Shown in pieces: positions 14,727-22,017 of a stretch of 30,851 bases of DNA. The translations under genes and the position numbers were made by a program. The stretch is taken from NCBI GenBank assembly GCA_046303515.1, contig JBKCGI010000248.1, forward strand, positions 1 through 30,851, written 5' to 3'. The notes beneath the pieces are model-generated. The model saw nothing but the letters and a program-made list of their open reading frames with translations, did not search any database and had not been told where the DNA came from. The number at the start of each line of letters is the position of its first letter. Positions within the stretch are counted from its first letter, which is position 1. Origin of the DNA: M2408 sp046303515 (lineage in GTDB: Bacteria; Bacteroidota; Bacteroidia; Flavobacteriales_D; Crocinitomicaceae).

Positions 14727-15914
14727 TCAATCTAAGTCCAAATTTTTAAGCTTAAATTTATATTTACTTTCAGATTTTTCTTGCGTTCCTTCTAATTGAT
14801 TTGTCAATAAATCAACCAACTCTAATCCAAATCCTTTGCTTGTCTCTGATTTCCAAGTCCCATTGTCTTCGTAATAAACACAAATTTTCTCAGCCGAACA
14901 TTGATCGATATTGATGCTAATTTGACTGTTTTCGGAATCTAAAAAAGCATGTTTAAAAGAGTTTGTTAATAATTCGTTCAATAAAAGACCCATTGGTACA
15001 AGTGTCTTTAAACCAATGTCTTTAATATCGATTGTAATGTCAATATCTACATTGTTATGCAAATCATTCATGGTTTTAATTTCATTGACAAGTTCATTAA
15101 TGTAGCCTTCAAAATTAAAACTTTTTAAATCCTCTCTCTGATATAATTTTTGGTGAATCACTGAAATGGACATAATTCTATTAATTGCGTCGCTAAAGTG
15201 AATTCGAACTTCTTCAGAATCAATTTCATCACGTTGCATACGAAGTAAACTAATTACTAGTTGTAAATTGTTTTTGATGCGATGATGGATTTCCTTCATT
15301 AAAAGGGTGATTTCCTTATTTTTTTGCTCTAATTCTTGATTTGCCTCCAGTAATTTTTTTTCAGTATAACTTTGAAAAACTAGATATTGATTGATGAGGT
15401 AGGTGAGTGCAAAAAAAGCAGTGAACATTTCAAACATTACACTAATTTTTTGACCTAAAGGTATAACCTTTAACATCCCCAAGTGCATATTAATCGTATT
15501 TGTAAAAAAGAAGGTTATAGAACTTAAATGAAAAATTAAAAAGTAAATTCCAATTTTTTTTCCTAAACCAATGTATGCAAAAACGATAGTACAAATTGCC
15601 CAGATAAAATCAGGGTAATGTAAGGTTCCCATGAGCGTTTGCATCGAAAATGTCACAACCAAACTTGCGCTGATTGTAAACATCCAAAAAACGGGTTTTA
15701 TATTGTGCGTAATATTTACGTAGATAAAACAAAAGATACAAACACCTAAGGCAACTAAATATAAAACTGAAGAGTAAAAATCAGCAAAATAAGTTAAAAC
15801 AGAGGCTACACTAAAAAGTAAGATTAAAATTAAACTTAATCTCCAAACTAATATATATTTGCCTTTTTCATTAAAATCTTCAATGAAATCAGTGTTTGGT
15901 TTGAAAAAACTCAT
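14727..15914 (-). CDS. Orphan membrane sensor histidine kinase (HisKA_2 type)
   Basis: A 395-aa kinase counted from the ATG at 15914; a TTG at 15920 is the longer alternative. The N-terminal half (about 20-190) holds around six membrane spans with short loops. A short coiled coil follows (KKLLEANQELEQKNKE), then the HisKA_2 box KEIHHRIKNNLQLV, with the acceptor in the His pair 210-211. The ATPase domain has PMGLLLNELLTNSFKHAF (N box), YEDNGTW and a short SKGFGLELVDLLT (G2). No response regulator lies next to it, so the partner must be elsewhere. It is downstream of a cupin gene and upstream of the 72-aa gene, all on the same strand. The signal sensed is unknown. Confidence 0.9.
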   Translation of the reverse strand: MSFFKPNTDFIEDFNEKGKYILVWRLSLILILLFSVASVLTYFADFYSSVLYLVALGVCIFCFIYVNITHNIKPVFWMFTISASLVVTFSMQTLMGTLHYPDFIWAICTIVFAYIGLGKKIGIYFLIFHLSSITFFFTNTINMHLGMLKVIPLGQKISVMFEMFTAFFALTYLINQYLVFQSYTEKKLLEANQELEQKNKEITLLMKEIHHRIKNNLQLVISLLRMQRDEIDSEEVRIHFSDAINRIMSISVIHQKLYQREDLKSFNFEGYINELVNEIKTMNDLHNNVDIDITIDIKDIGLKTLVPMGLLLNELLTNSFKHAFLDSENSQISINIDQCSAEKICVYYEDNGTWKSETSKGFGLELVDLLTNQLEGTQEKSESKYKFKLKNLDLD

Positions 15915-15934
15915 ACTCAAAGATAACTAAAAAA

Positions 15935-16420
15935 TTAGGAAATAGCTAATTTTTCAATAATATCTTTATGCATTGGGTATGCCTCAATCAATTCATCTTT
16001 TTTAAATAATTCGAAATCAGCAAAATCAAAACCCGGTGAAACTACGCATGAAACTAATGAAAAGGAATCCTTTTCTAAAACAGTTGAACCAAAGATGGTG
16101 TTTTTAGGGACCAAAAATTGAGGTAAATACCCTTTTTCAAAATCATTTCCAACAATGTGTTCATGATGTCCAAAAGCATCTAAAATATGCACAATTAATG
16201 GACTTCCAGCATGATAATACCAAATTTCATCACTTTTAATGCGATGAAGATGAGAAATTTGATCAGAAGTCAATAAGAAATAAATACTTGTTATTAAATT
16301 TCGTTTTCCTTTTATTTCTTCAGAACGATAGGTTTCTCTATAAAACCCCCCTTCTGGATGTGGAATCAAATCTAATTGCTTAACGATTTTATTAATTTCG
16401 CTTGTTTTTGAATTTTCCAT
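15935..16420 (-). CDS. Cupin_5 (DUF985) family protein
   Basis: A 161-aa single-domain cupin. It opens with the family phrase LIPHPEGGFYRETYRS (about 18-33) and has the metal-site pattern H57-x-H59 and E65 with WYYH70-AG (SHLHRIKSDEIWYYHAGSPL). SCVVSPGFDFADFEL near the end is also family-typical. Proteins of this group are small sugar-epimerase-like cupins without a settled function. It lies between murQ (45 bp upstream) and the histidine kinase (20 bp downstream) on the minus strand. Confidence 0.92.
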   Translation of the reverse strand: MENSKTSEINKIVKQLDLIPHPEGGFYRETYRSEEIKGKRNLITSIYFLLTSDQISHLHRIKSDEIWYYHAGSPLIVHILDAFGHHEHIVGNDFEKGYLPQFLVPKNTIFGSTVLEKDSFSLVSCVVSPGFDFADFELFKKDELIEAYPMHKDIIEKLAIS

Positions 16421-16465
16421 GTTGATTGAATTGTGTAGTAGAATTTGTGCTAAATTACAAAAAAA

Positions 16466-17275
16466 TTAGAAATGATGCTTGGATTGAATTGCTGCTCTAA
16501 CACTTCCATATTTTAAAAGTAGGTTTTTAGCATCTTCATAAGAAATATCTAATTCATCTTGAACCATTTTTGTCCCTCTATCAACCAATTTGTCATTGCT
16601 TAATTGCATGTCAACCATTCGATTACCTTTAACACGACCTAACTTTATCATTAAACTCGTAGAAATCATATTCAAGACCAATTTTTGAGCAGTGCCTGAT
16701 TTCATACGTGTACTTCCAGTAACAAATTCAGGACCAACGACTGGTGAAATAGCAAATTTTGCTTCTTTAGAAATAAGACTTTCTGGATTGCAAGCAATCG
16801 CACAAGTTAAAATCCCATTTTCATTCGCTTTTTGCAAACCACCCAATACATAAGGAGTTGAGCCTGATGCTGCGATACCAACCAATACGTCGTTTGAATC
16901 TATTTTGTATTCTGCTAAATCTTTCCAAGCTTGCTCCGTGTCATCTTCTGCAAATTCAACTGCTTTTCTGATGGCTTTATCTCCACCGGCAATTATCCCA
17001 ACAACTAAATCAAATGGAACGCCAAAAGTAGGAGGGCACTCACTCGCATCTACAACTCCTAATCTTCCGCTTGTGCCAGCACCAATGTAAAATAATCTTC
17101 CGCCACTTTTCATTTTTTCAAAAGCAGCATCTACAAAATTTTCAATTGCTGGAATTTCTTTTTGGATGGCTAAATGAACTTTCGCATCTTCATTATTGAT
17201 ATTAGTTAAAAGTTCATTCGTGGACATCTTATCCAAGTCATTGTAAAGACTTTCATTTTCAGTAACTCTTATCAT
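16466..17275 (-). CDS. murQ: N-acetylmuramic acid 6-phosphate etherase
   Basis: A 269-aa SIS-fold enzyme that cleaves the lactyl ether of MurNAc 6-phosphate to give GlcNAc 6-phosphate and D-lactate in cell-wall recycling. Characteristic motifs are IGAGTSGRLGVVDASECPPTFG (broken here as GAGTSGRL, residues 65-72, and SECPPTFG, 78-85), IAGGDKA, IAASGSTPY and GPEFVTGSTRMKSGTAQK. E79 lies in the active-site segment. Its start overlaps the stop of the upstream phosphoribosyltransferase gene by 4 bp (17272-17275), so translation is probably coupled. No anmK or muramidase lies next to it in the window. Length is typical for this phylum. Confidence 0.97.
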   Translation of the reverse strand: MIRVTENESLYNDLDKMSTNELLTNINNEDAKVHLAIQKEIPAIENFVDAAFEKMKSGGRLFYIGAGTSGRLGVVDASECPPTFGVPFDLVVGIIAGGDKAIRKAVEFAEDDTEQAWKDLAEYKIDSNDVLVGIAASGSTPYVLGGLQKANENGILTCAIACNPESLISKEAKFAISPVVGPEFVTGSTRMKSGTAQKLVLNMISTSLMIKLGRVKGNRMVDMQLSNDKLVDRGTKMVQDELDISYEDAKNLLLKYGSVRAAIQSKHHF

Positions 17276-17766
17276 ACTAAAAAGGCATAAGATTCTTTTT
17301 CTAATAATTCAATTTCCACACGATCCTGCAGAGTTGTCGACAAAGTTAAGCCAACAAAATCACATTTGATTGGAAATCTACGATGCGTTCGATCAACCAA
17401 AGCAACGGTTTTTATATTCTTTGTATTTTGCTCTAAAATTTTAGTCAAAGCGTATTGCATTGTTTTACCAGAGTTTACAACGTCATCTACTAAAACTACG
17501 TAACTTTCTTTAATTTCTGCAATATCTATTGAGGATTTAATTTCTGAACCTAATGGATTTTCTTTGTCAAGAATTATTTCAAAAGTTTGCAATTTTAAAG
17601 TAGAATTTTGAGAAATTATTGCCTCAATTTCTTTAGCGATAATTAGTCCATTTCCACAAATTCCAGCAATAAATAAAGAATCAACTTCGGTTGTGTTTTC
17701 TATTATTTCGTGCGCAATTCGGGTAATTTTTTGCTGAATTTGCTCGTGATTTAAAATTTTGTTCAT
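17272..17766 (-). CDS. PyrR-like phosphoribosyltransferase
   Basis: A 164-aa type I PRTase. The PRPP-binding loop is VVLVDDVVNSGKT (90-102). The C-terminal part, VDRTHRRFPIKCDFVGLTLS followed by DRVEIELLEK, resembles PyrR, the uracil phosphoribosyltransferase/pyrimidine attenuation regulator, more than hypoxanthine or xanthine enzymes. The N-terminal half (LFIAGICGNGLIIAKEI) is also PyrR-like. Whether it binds RNA, makes UMP or does something else cannot be told here. It overlaps murQ by 4 bp and follows the single-TM protein gene by 9 bp. No pyr gene is nearby, which argues against a classic PyrR operon. Confidence 0.85.
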   Translation of the reverse strand: MNKILNHEQIQQKITRIAHEIIENTTEVDSLFIAGICGNGLIIAKEIEAIISQNSTLKLQTFEIILDKENPLGSEIKSSIDIAEIKESYVVLVDDVVNSGKTMQYALTKILEQNTKNIKTVALVDRTHRRFPIKCDFVGLTLSTTLQDRVEIELLEKESYAFLV

Positions 17767-17775
17767 TGTAACGAA

Positions 17776-18309
17776 TTAAAACAATTCTTGTAGTTCCTTT
17801 TTCAAATAATCAGTTGTAATTTCAGTAGGCAAAGTTCCAACTTCAGCGCATATTTCAAATATTTTGGCACTTAAATCCATACCCATAGAAGTTGCTTGCA
17901 TTTGATTTCCTGCTAAATTGATGATCTTAACCGTTTCTTCTTTTGAATTTTTGACCATGTCCCAACCTTGCGGGGAAACAAATAATTGTTGCGCTACATT
18001 GTGATCAAATTCCTCGCGAATTGCTTTCAATAAATCTGCTTGTAAAGCTTTTGCTGGTAAACCTGGATTATGTAAACGCATAACCAAAGAATGAGGATTA
18101 ATTCGTTCCATTAATAAAACTGCACGTTGGTAAGCCTCAACTCTCGTTGGTAAAAAGAATTTTTGTCTTTCTTGCTTCAATTGATTATTCAATTCAAATT
18201 GATAATTACGAATATCCTTTTCACTTTGTCTTCTTAAAAACAAAACGGTCGTCATAAATACGGCACCTGAAGGTAGAATTATTAGCGCTAATTGAAGTAA
18301 AATATCCAT
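17776..18309 (-). CDS. Conserved single-TM membrane protein, unknown
   Basis: A 177-aa protein with one N-terminal membrane span (about 4-24, LQLALIILPSGAVFMTTVLFL), then a basic/coiled stretch (RRQSEKDIRNYQFELNNQLK) and a soluble helical part. The segment QKFFLPTRVEAYQRAVLLMERI and the later FDHNVAQQLFVSPQGWDMVK look strongly conserved. I believe it belongs to a Bacteroidota-restricted family of unknown function (possibly DUF7935), from memory. The topology should leave the bulk in the cytoplasm. It is the first gene of the minus-strand run with the PRTase and murQ. Confidence 0.85.
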   Translation of the reverse strand: MDILLQLALIILPSGAVFMTTVLFLRRQSEKDIRNYQFELNNQLKQERQKFFLPTRVEAYQRAVLLMERINPHSLVMRLHNPGLPAKALQADLLKAIREEFDHNVAQQLFVSPQGWDMVKNSKEETVKIINLAGNQMQATSMGMDLSAKIFEICAEVGTLPTEITTDYLKKELQELF

Positions 18310-18325
18310 ATTTTTTAATTTGAAA

Positions 18326-18333
18326 CAAAAGTA
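18326..18333 (-). promoter_or_regulatory. -7 element for the 18309-14507 minus-strand run
   Basis: On the minus strand this reads TACTTTTG, a perfect TAnnTTTG, 17 bp before the ATG at 18309. A TTTG at 18361-18358 is 24 bp further upstream, longer than ideal. A 7-bp inverted repeat (CAAATTC/GAATTTG, 18358-18377) overlaps the -33 region. Confidence 0.5.
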
Positions 18334-18451
18334 TAATTTTTTGAGTTAAAAAAGTTACAAATTCAAGAAAGAATTTGAAAAATAAGGCATTTAACACTTT
18401 ATAACAAAATTATAACAGCAAAATCAAATTGCTTTTTCTATTTTCGCAGGA

Positions 18452-19159
18452 ATGAAATATATTTTCTTTTTATTCATTTTGATTGGAAGTACTCTAAATC
18501 AAAGTTTTGCTCAAGAAAAGCAAAAGGTATTATTGATTGGTCAAGTAATCGATACCCTTCAAGCGCAAGGATTTTACAATTTGATGATCATTAATAGGAC
18601 CTCTGGCAGAGGGGTTTTTGGTCAACCTGATGGTTTTTTTCAAGTTTATGTATATGAAAATGATTCTATAAATTTGTCTACCAAAGGTTATCCTATTTAT
18701 GGGTTTAGAGTGAAAGCGGATAGCAATAACCAAATGCACATTTCGGCCGTTTTGGAAAATACAATTCAATATCAAAAGGAAGTTATCGTTCGGCCATTAA
18801 AAACCTTGCAACAAATTAAAGAAGAAAGAGCTAGTTTGACGATGCGTGAAACAAGGCAAGTGACAGGTATCGAGGTTTTAAGAAGTCCAATCACAGCATT
18901 GTATCAACAGTTTTCACAAAAGGAGCAAAACAAACGTTTAATTGCTCAAATGGAGTTTAAAGACAATCAAACTAAAGTTTTAAAAGAATTATTACGCTTA
19001 TATGTTGCCTATGAAATTGTAAATTTGACTGAAGATGAATTTGAGGAATTTATAATGTTCCTAAACATTGATGAAAATTTCTTGAAAACAGCCAGTGAAA
19101 TTGAATTGGTTACCTTTATTAAGGATAAGTACGAACATTTTATGAGAATGAGGGAATAA
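18452..19159 (+). CDS. Secreted protein with CarboxypepD_reg-like N-terminal domain
   Basis: A 235-aa protein with a signal peptide (MKYIFFLFILIGSTLNQSFA). Residues about 26-110 (LLIGQVIDTLQAQGFYNLMIINRTSGRGVFGQPDGFFQVYV) follow the pattern of the carboxypeptidase-regulatory-like beta sandwich used in TonB-dependent receptors and other Bacteroidota surface proteins, with the D-G-x-F turn. The rest (about 125-235) is helical and charged, with no enzyme motif. It ends by sharing the A of its TAA stop with the next ATG (TAATG), so the VF530-type gene is translationally coupled. A promoter-like TATTTTCG (18439-18446, 7 of 8) lies just upstream. Role unknown. Confidence 0.82.
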   Translation: MKYIFFLFILIGSTLNQSFAQEKQKVLLIGQVIDTLQAQGFYNLMIINRTSGRGVFGQPDGFFQVYVYENDSINLSTKGYPIYGFRVKADSNNQMHISAVLENTIQYQKEVIVRPLKTLQQIKEERASLTMRETRQVTGIEVLRSPITALYQQFSQKEQNKRLIAQMEFKDNQTKVLKELLRLYVAYEIVNLTEDEFEEFIMFLNIDENFLKTASEIELVTFIKDKYEHFMRMRE

Positions 19160-19383
19160 TGTCAGCTATTAACAATCCATTACATGGCATTACTTTAGAA
19201 AGAATGCTAATTGAACTCCACGAAAAATACGGATGGGAACATTTGGGTTACCTCATTCAAATTAATTCTTTTAATTCCAATCCAAGTATTAAATCTAGTT
19301 TGAAATTTTTGCGAAGAACACCTTGGGCTAGGAAGAAAGTTGAAGATTTGTATTTGGAAAGGATAGTCGGAGCCAAAAATTAA
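19159..19383 (+). CDS. VF530 family (DUF2132) small DNA-binding protein
   Basis: A 74-aa protein matching the VF530/DUF2132 family almost end to end: NPLHGITLERMLIELHEKYGW opens the domain (first 20 residues of it are diagnostic), followed by NPSIKSSLKFLRRTPWARKK and VEDLYL. The family is small and helical, and a member has been described as DNA-binding. The protein is very basic near its C-terminus (RRTPWARKK). It is coupled to the secreted protein gene upstream by a TAATG junction, which is odd as the partners act in different compartments. The biological role of the family is not established. Confidence 0.93.
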   Translation: MSAINNPLHGITLERMLIELHEKYGWEHLGYLIQINSFNSNPSIKSSLKFLRRTPWARKKVEDLYLERIVGAKN

Positions 19384-19390
19384 GCTCAAA

Positions 19391-19462
19391 ACTAAACGAT
19401 TTACTAAACAATAATGGTAAATTCAATTAAATTGATCAGTGTTTTAAAGTGTTTAGTGTTTT
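19391..19462 (+). repeat. Short repeats in the leader of the VWD gene
   Basis: ACTAAAC occurs at 19391-19397 and 19403-19409. AGTGTTT occurs at 19438, 19448 and 19455. ACTAAACA (19403-19410) is the reverse complement of TGTTTAGT (19450-19457), so a hairpin with a 39-nt loop is possible. No good TAnnTTTG promoter is seen in this 126-bp gap. Function unknown. Confidence 0.4.
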
Positions 19463-19509
19463 GGCACACAATTTGTTAATTTTTTCTTAAATTCATAAAT
19501 CTTAATGCT

Positions 19510-21201
19510 ATGAAAAAAATATTTACACTTTCGATTTTAAATGTCTTTACAGTTTTAGCTGCTTTTTCTCAAACGCAGTTTCAGAAAGACTATGAGGCAG
19601 TTCGCACCGAATTAGTTACCTGGGATGCTGTTCGTGGAGAATGGTTGGCAAATTCTTTTGAAGCAATGGCCAACAAACAAAGTATTCCTGATAGAACTTT
19701 TCCAGAAGATTTAACTCCAAATGAACTTTACAGATTAGTTCCCAAAGAAACAAAACAAAATGTTCAAGCTATAGTAATTGACAATTCTCGTCGCGCAACA
19801 GAAACTTCTCAAAAAGATGCGTGGAAAAAAGTTGCAGTAATGACTGAGTCAGGACTTTGCAAACCAGTATCTGCTCGATCTTATGGTGATCCACATTTGA
19901 GTTCTTTTGATGGAGCGTCTTTTTCTTTTCAGACTGTTGGAGAATTTATTATGACAAAATCTCAAGCTGGACATATGGAAGTTCAAGCCAGACAAAAAGC
20001 TTCCGGAGATAATGTATCGCTTAATTCAGCATTAGCAATGAATGTGGCTGGAGACCGTTTTTGCGTTTACCCAAATGAAAAACCAGATAATGAAAGAAGC
20101 ACTCCATTCAGATTAAATGGAAATGCAATTACTCTTTCTGATAAAACGTATAATTTACCTCATGGTGGAACAATTGTGAAGACAGGGAGAAATGATTATA
20201 TCGTAAATTGGCCAACAGGTGAAAGAGTGATTTTTGACATTAGAAATTCAGCTGCTTTTGACTTTATCAATCTTCAAATTGAGATTTTACCATGCTTGGA
20301 AGAACAATTCAATGGGGTTTTAGGTAACGCTAATGGTATTTTAAGTGATGATTTCAAGACTTCATCAGGAAGAAATCCCCAAGGAAATTTCGTTTCTTAC
20401 GTTTCTTTTGGGAATGATGAAGCAAATAGAATTGCCAAAGACATTGAAAAGCAACATTTAGCTTATCTGGCTCAAGATTTTGCTGATGAATGGAGAGTAA
20501 ATAATGAAAACACTTTATTTGATTACGGTTTTGGTCAAAACACCTTAAGTTTTACAGATAGATCTTTTCCAAGAGTTCATCAAACAATAGATGATTTAAA
20601 TGATGATCAAAGAGCTACAGCAAGACGTTCTTGTGAAGAAGCAGGCATTCGCGGCGCTGATTTGAATGGATGTATTTATGACAGAGGATTCTTAAATATT
20701 CCTGCAAATCCTAGACCAGTTGTAGTTGATCGCAGTGAAGGTGTAGTTTTGACAAAAATTGACAAGCCTGTTAAAGTGGTTTCAGATCCATTTACTAAAC
20801 CTGAAAAAACAAAACCAACAGAAATTGATGATAGTTCGACCTCTCCAGTTGAAAAAACGAGGACAGATCATGCTAAACCTGTAAAGACTCATGATGAATC
20901 TGAAGACACAAAACCAGTTGAAAAAAAATCGAAATGGTATGAAAAGACCACACCTTCAACTGAAAAATCGGAACCAGAAAAAAACACTAGTACTCCGATT
21001 TTTAAAGAGAAAAAGACTGAAAGTACTCCAGTTTACACACCTAAAAGTACTCCAGTGTCAACTCCAAAAAGTACTCCGACTTCTAGTCCAGTTTCAACGC
21101 CGAAAAGCACACCGGTTTCTACACCAAAAACTACTCCAGTGAGTAAGCCAACAACACCTTCCACACCGGTTTCAGTTCCAGTAAAAAAAGGTAAAGGTTA
21201 A
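19510..21201 (+). CDS. Secreted von Willebrand factor type D domain protein with S/T/P-lysine repeat tail
   Basis: A 563-aa exported protein (signal peptide MKKIFTLSILNVFTVLAAFS). A VWD domain covers about residues 117-290: C117, GDPH (126-129), FDG (133-135), the strand SFQTVGEF, and GNANG (272-276) in place of the usual G-x-C-G-N-x-N-G. A second part (about 320-390) contains FADEWRV and the Cys-bearing RRSCEEAG and LNGCIYD, as the C8-like segment that often follows VWD. From about 420 the protein becomes low-complexity: charged Lys/Glu/Thr, then an STPVSTPK-type repeat, ending VPVKKGKG. No T9SS sorting domain is seen. The likely role is in adhesion or matrix formation outside the cell. The tail resembles a glycosylated stalk or wall-spanning linker, but that is inference. 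A terminator follows. Confidence 0.88.
   Translation: MKKIFTLSILNVFTVLAAFSQTQFQKDYEAVRTELVTWDAVRGEWLANSFEAMANKQSIPDRTFPEDLTPNELYRLVPKETKQNVQAIVIDNSRRATETSQKDAWKKVAVMTESGLCKPVSARSYGDPHLSSFDGASFSFQTVGEFIMTKSQAGHMEVQARQKASGDNVSLNSALAMNVAGDRFCVYPNEKPDNERSTPFRLNGNAITLSDKTYNLPHGGTIVKTGRNDYIVNWPTGERVIFDIRNSAAFDFINLQIEILPCLEEQFNGVLGNANGILSDDFKTSSGRNPQGNFVSYVSFGNDEANRIAKDIEKQHLAYLAQDFADEWRVNNENTLFDYGFGQNTLSFTDRSFPRVHQTIDDLNDDQRATARRSCEEAGIRGADLNGCIYDRGFLNIPANPRPVVVDRSEGVVLTKIDKPVKVVSDPFTKPEKTKPTEIDDSSTSPVEKTRTDHAKPVKTHDESEDTKPVEKKSKWYEKTTPSTEKSEPEKNTSTPIFKEKKTESTPVYTPKSTPVSTPKSTPTSSPVSTPKSTPVSTPKTTPVSKPTTPSTPVSVPVKKGKG
21022..21180 (+). repeat. 24-bp coding repeat (STPVSTPK) in the VWD protein tail
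   Basis: The DNA encodes roughly seven degenerate copies of an S/T-T-P-V-S/T-T-P-K unit of 8 residues. Some units lack the central part. It is a low-complexity tract likely to vary in copy number among strains. Confidence 0.85.
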
Positions 21202-21220
21202 GTTAATATTTTTCAAAATA

Positions 21221-21255
21221 AATTCCACATTACATTAAGTAGTGTGGAATTTTTT
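21221..21255 (+). terminator. Rho-independent terminator after the VWD gene
   Basis: AATTCCACATTAC (21221-21233), loop attaa, GTAGTGTGGAATT (21239-21251) and a T-run. The stem is 13 bp with one T-G wobble pair. It lies 19 bp after the stop codon. Confidence 0.93.
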
Positions 21256-21309
21256 GTTTAAAACAACTATTGTAGTTTTTCTTTCTTAATTTTACATTTT
21301 ATTTCGAAA

Positions 21310-22017
21310 ATGAGGAAAGTAATACCAATAGATTTAGGATTAATTGATTACAAAGAAGCTTGGGAGTTTCAAGAAAATTTGTTCAACAAGGCAATTGCTC
21401 AAAAAATTGCACTAAGAAATGACCCAAATGCAGAAAAAACCAAAAATCACATCATTTTTTGTCAACATCCTCATGTTTTTACGCTAGGAAAAAGCGGTGA
21501 AGCGAGTAATCTTTTGTTGAATGATTCTGATTTAAAAGAAAAAAATGCTACTTATTACGAAATCAATCGGGGAGGGGATATCACTTATCATGGACCAGGT
21601 CAACTAGTGGTTTATCCAATTTTTGATTTAGATTATTTTTTCTCAGATATTCACAAATACATGCGTTTTTTAGAGGAAGCTGTAATTCAAACTTTGGCGC
21701 ATTACGGACTTCAAGGAGAACGTTCTGAAGGTTTTACAGGAGTTTGGTTAGACCCAAGTGGTCCAAATGCTAGAAAAATTTGTGCTATGGGTGTCAAATG
21801 TTCGCGCTGGGTCACCATGCACGGTATTGGTTTTAATATAAATAGTGATTTAAGTTATTTTTCTCACATAATTCCTTGTGGAATTGAAGATAAATCCGTA
21901 ACTTCATTGCAAAAAGAATTGGGTAAAGAACTTGATATGGAAGAGGTAACTTCTGTTTTGAAGGAGAAATTAGCGCAACAATTTGATTATGAATATGTTT
22001 TAAATGAGGTTAATTAA
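21310..22017 (+). CDS. lipB: Octanoyltransferase (lipoyl synthesis)
   Basis: A 235-aa enzyme that moves octanoyl from acyl carrier protein onto lipoyl domains in the first step of endogenous lipoate synthesis, in the cytoplasm. Family motifs are NRGGDITYHGPGQLVVYPI (about 94-112), the lysine K163 in KICAMGVK, and the catalytic C190 in IIPCGI, followed by the family-typical DKSVTSL. Length is normal. lipA is not in the window. The serine hydrolase gene that follows starts 14 bp before the lipB stop, so the two are co-transcribed. Confidence 0.97.
   Translation: MRKVIPIDLGLIDYKEAWEFQENLFNKAIAQKIALRNDPNAEKTKNHIIFCQHPHVFTLGKSGEASNLLLNDSDLKEKNATYYEINRGGDITYHGPGQLVVYPIFDLDYFFSDIHKYMRFLEEAVIQTLAHYGLQGERSEGFTGVWLDPSGPNARKICAMGVKCSRWVTMHGIGFNINSDLSYFSHIIPCGIEDKSVTSLQKELGKELDMEEVTSVLKEKLAQQFDYEYVLNEVN

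Noticed and set aside
20891..21142. An 83-codon open frame overlapping the tail of the VWD gene.
   Set aside because: It is another frame of the low-complexity repeat and has no independent features.
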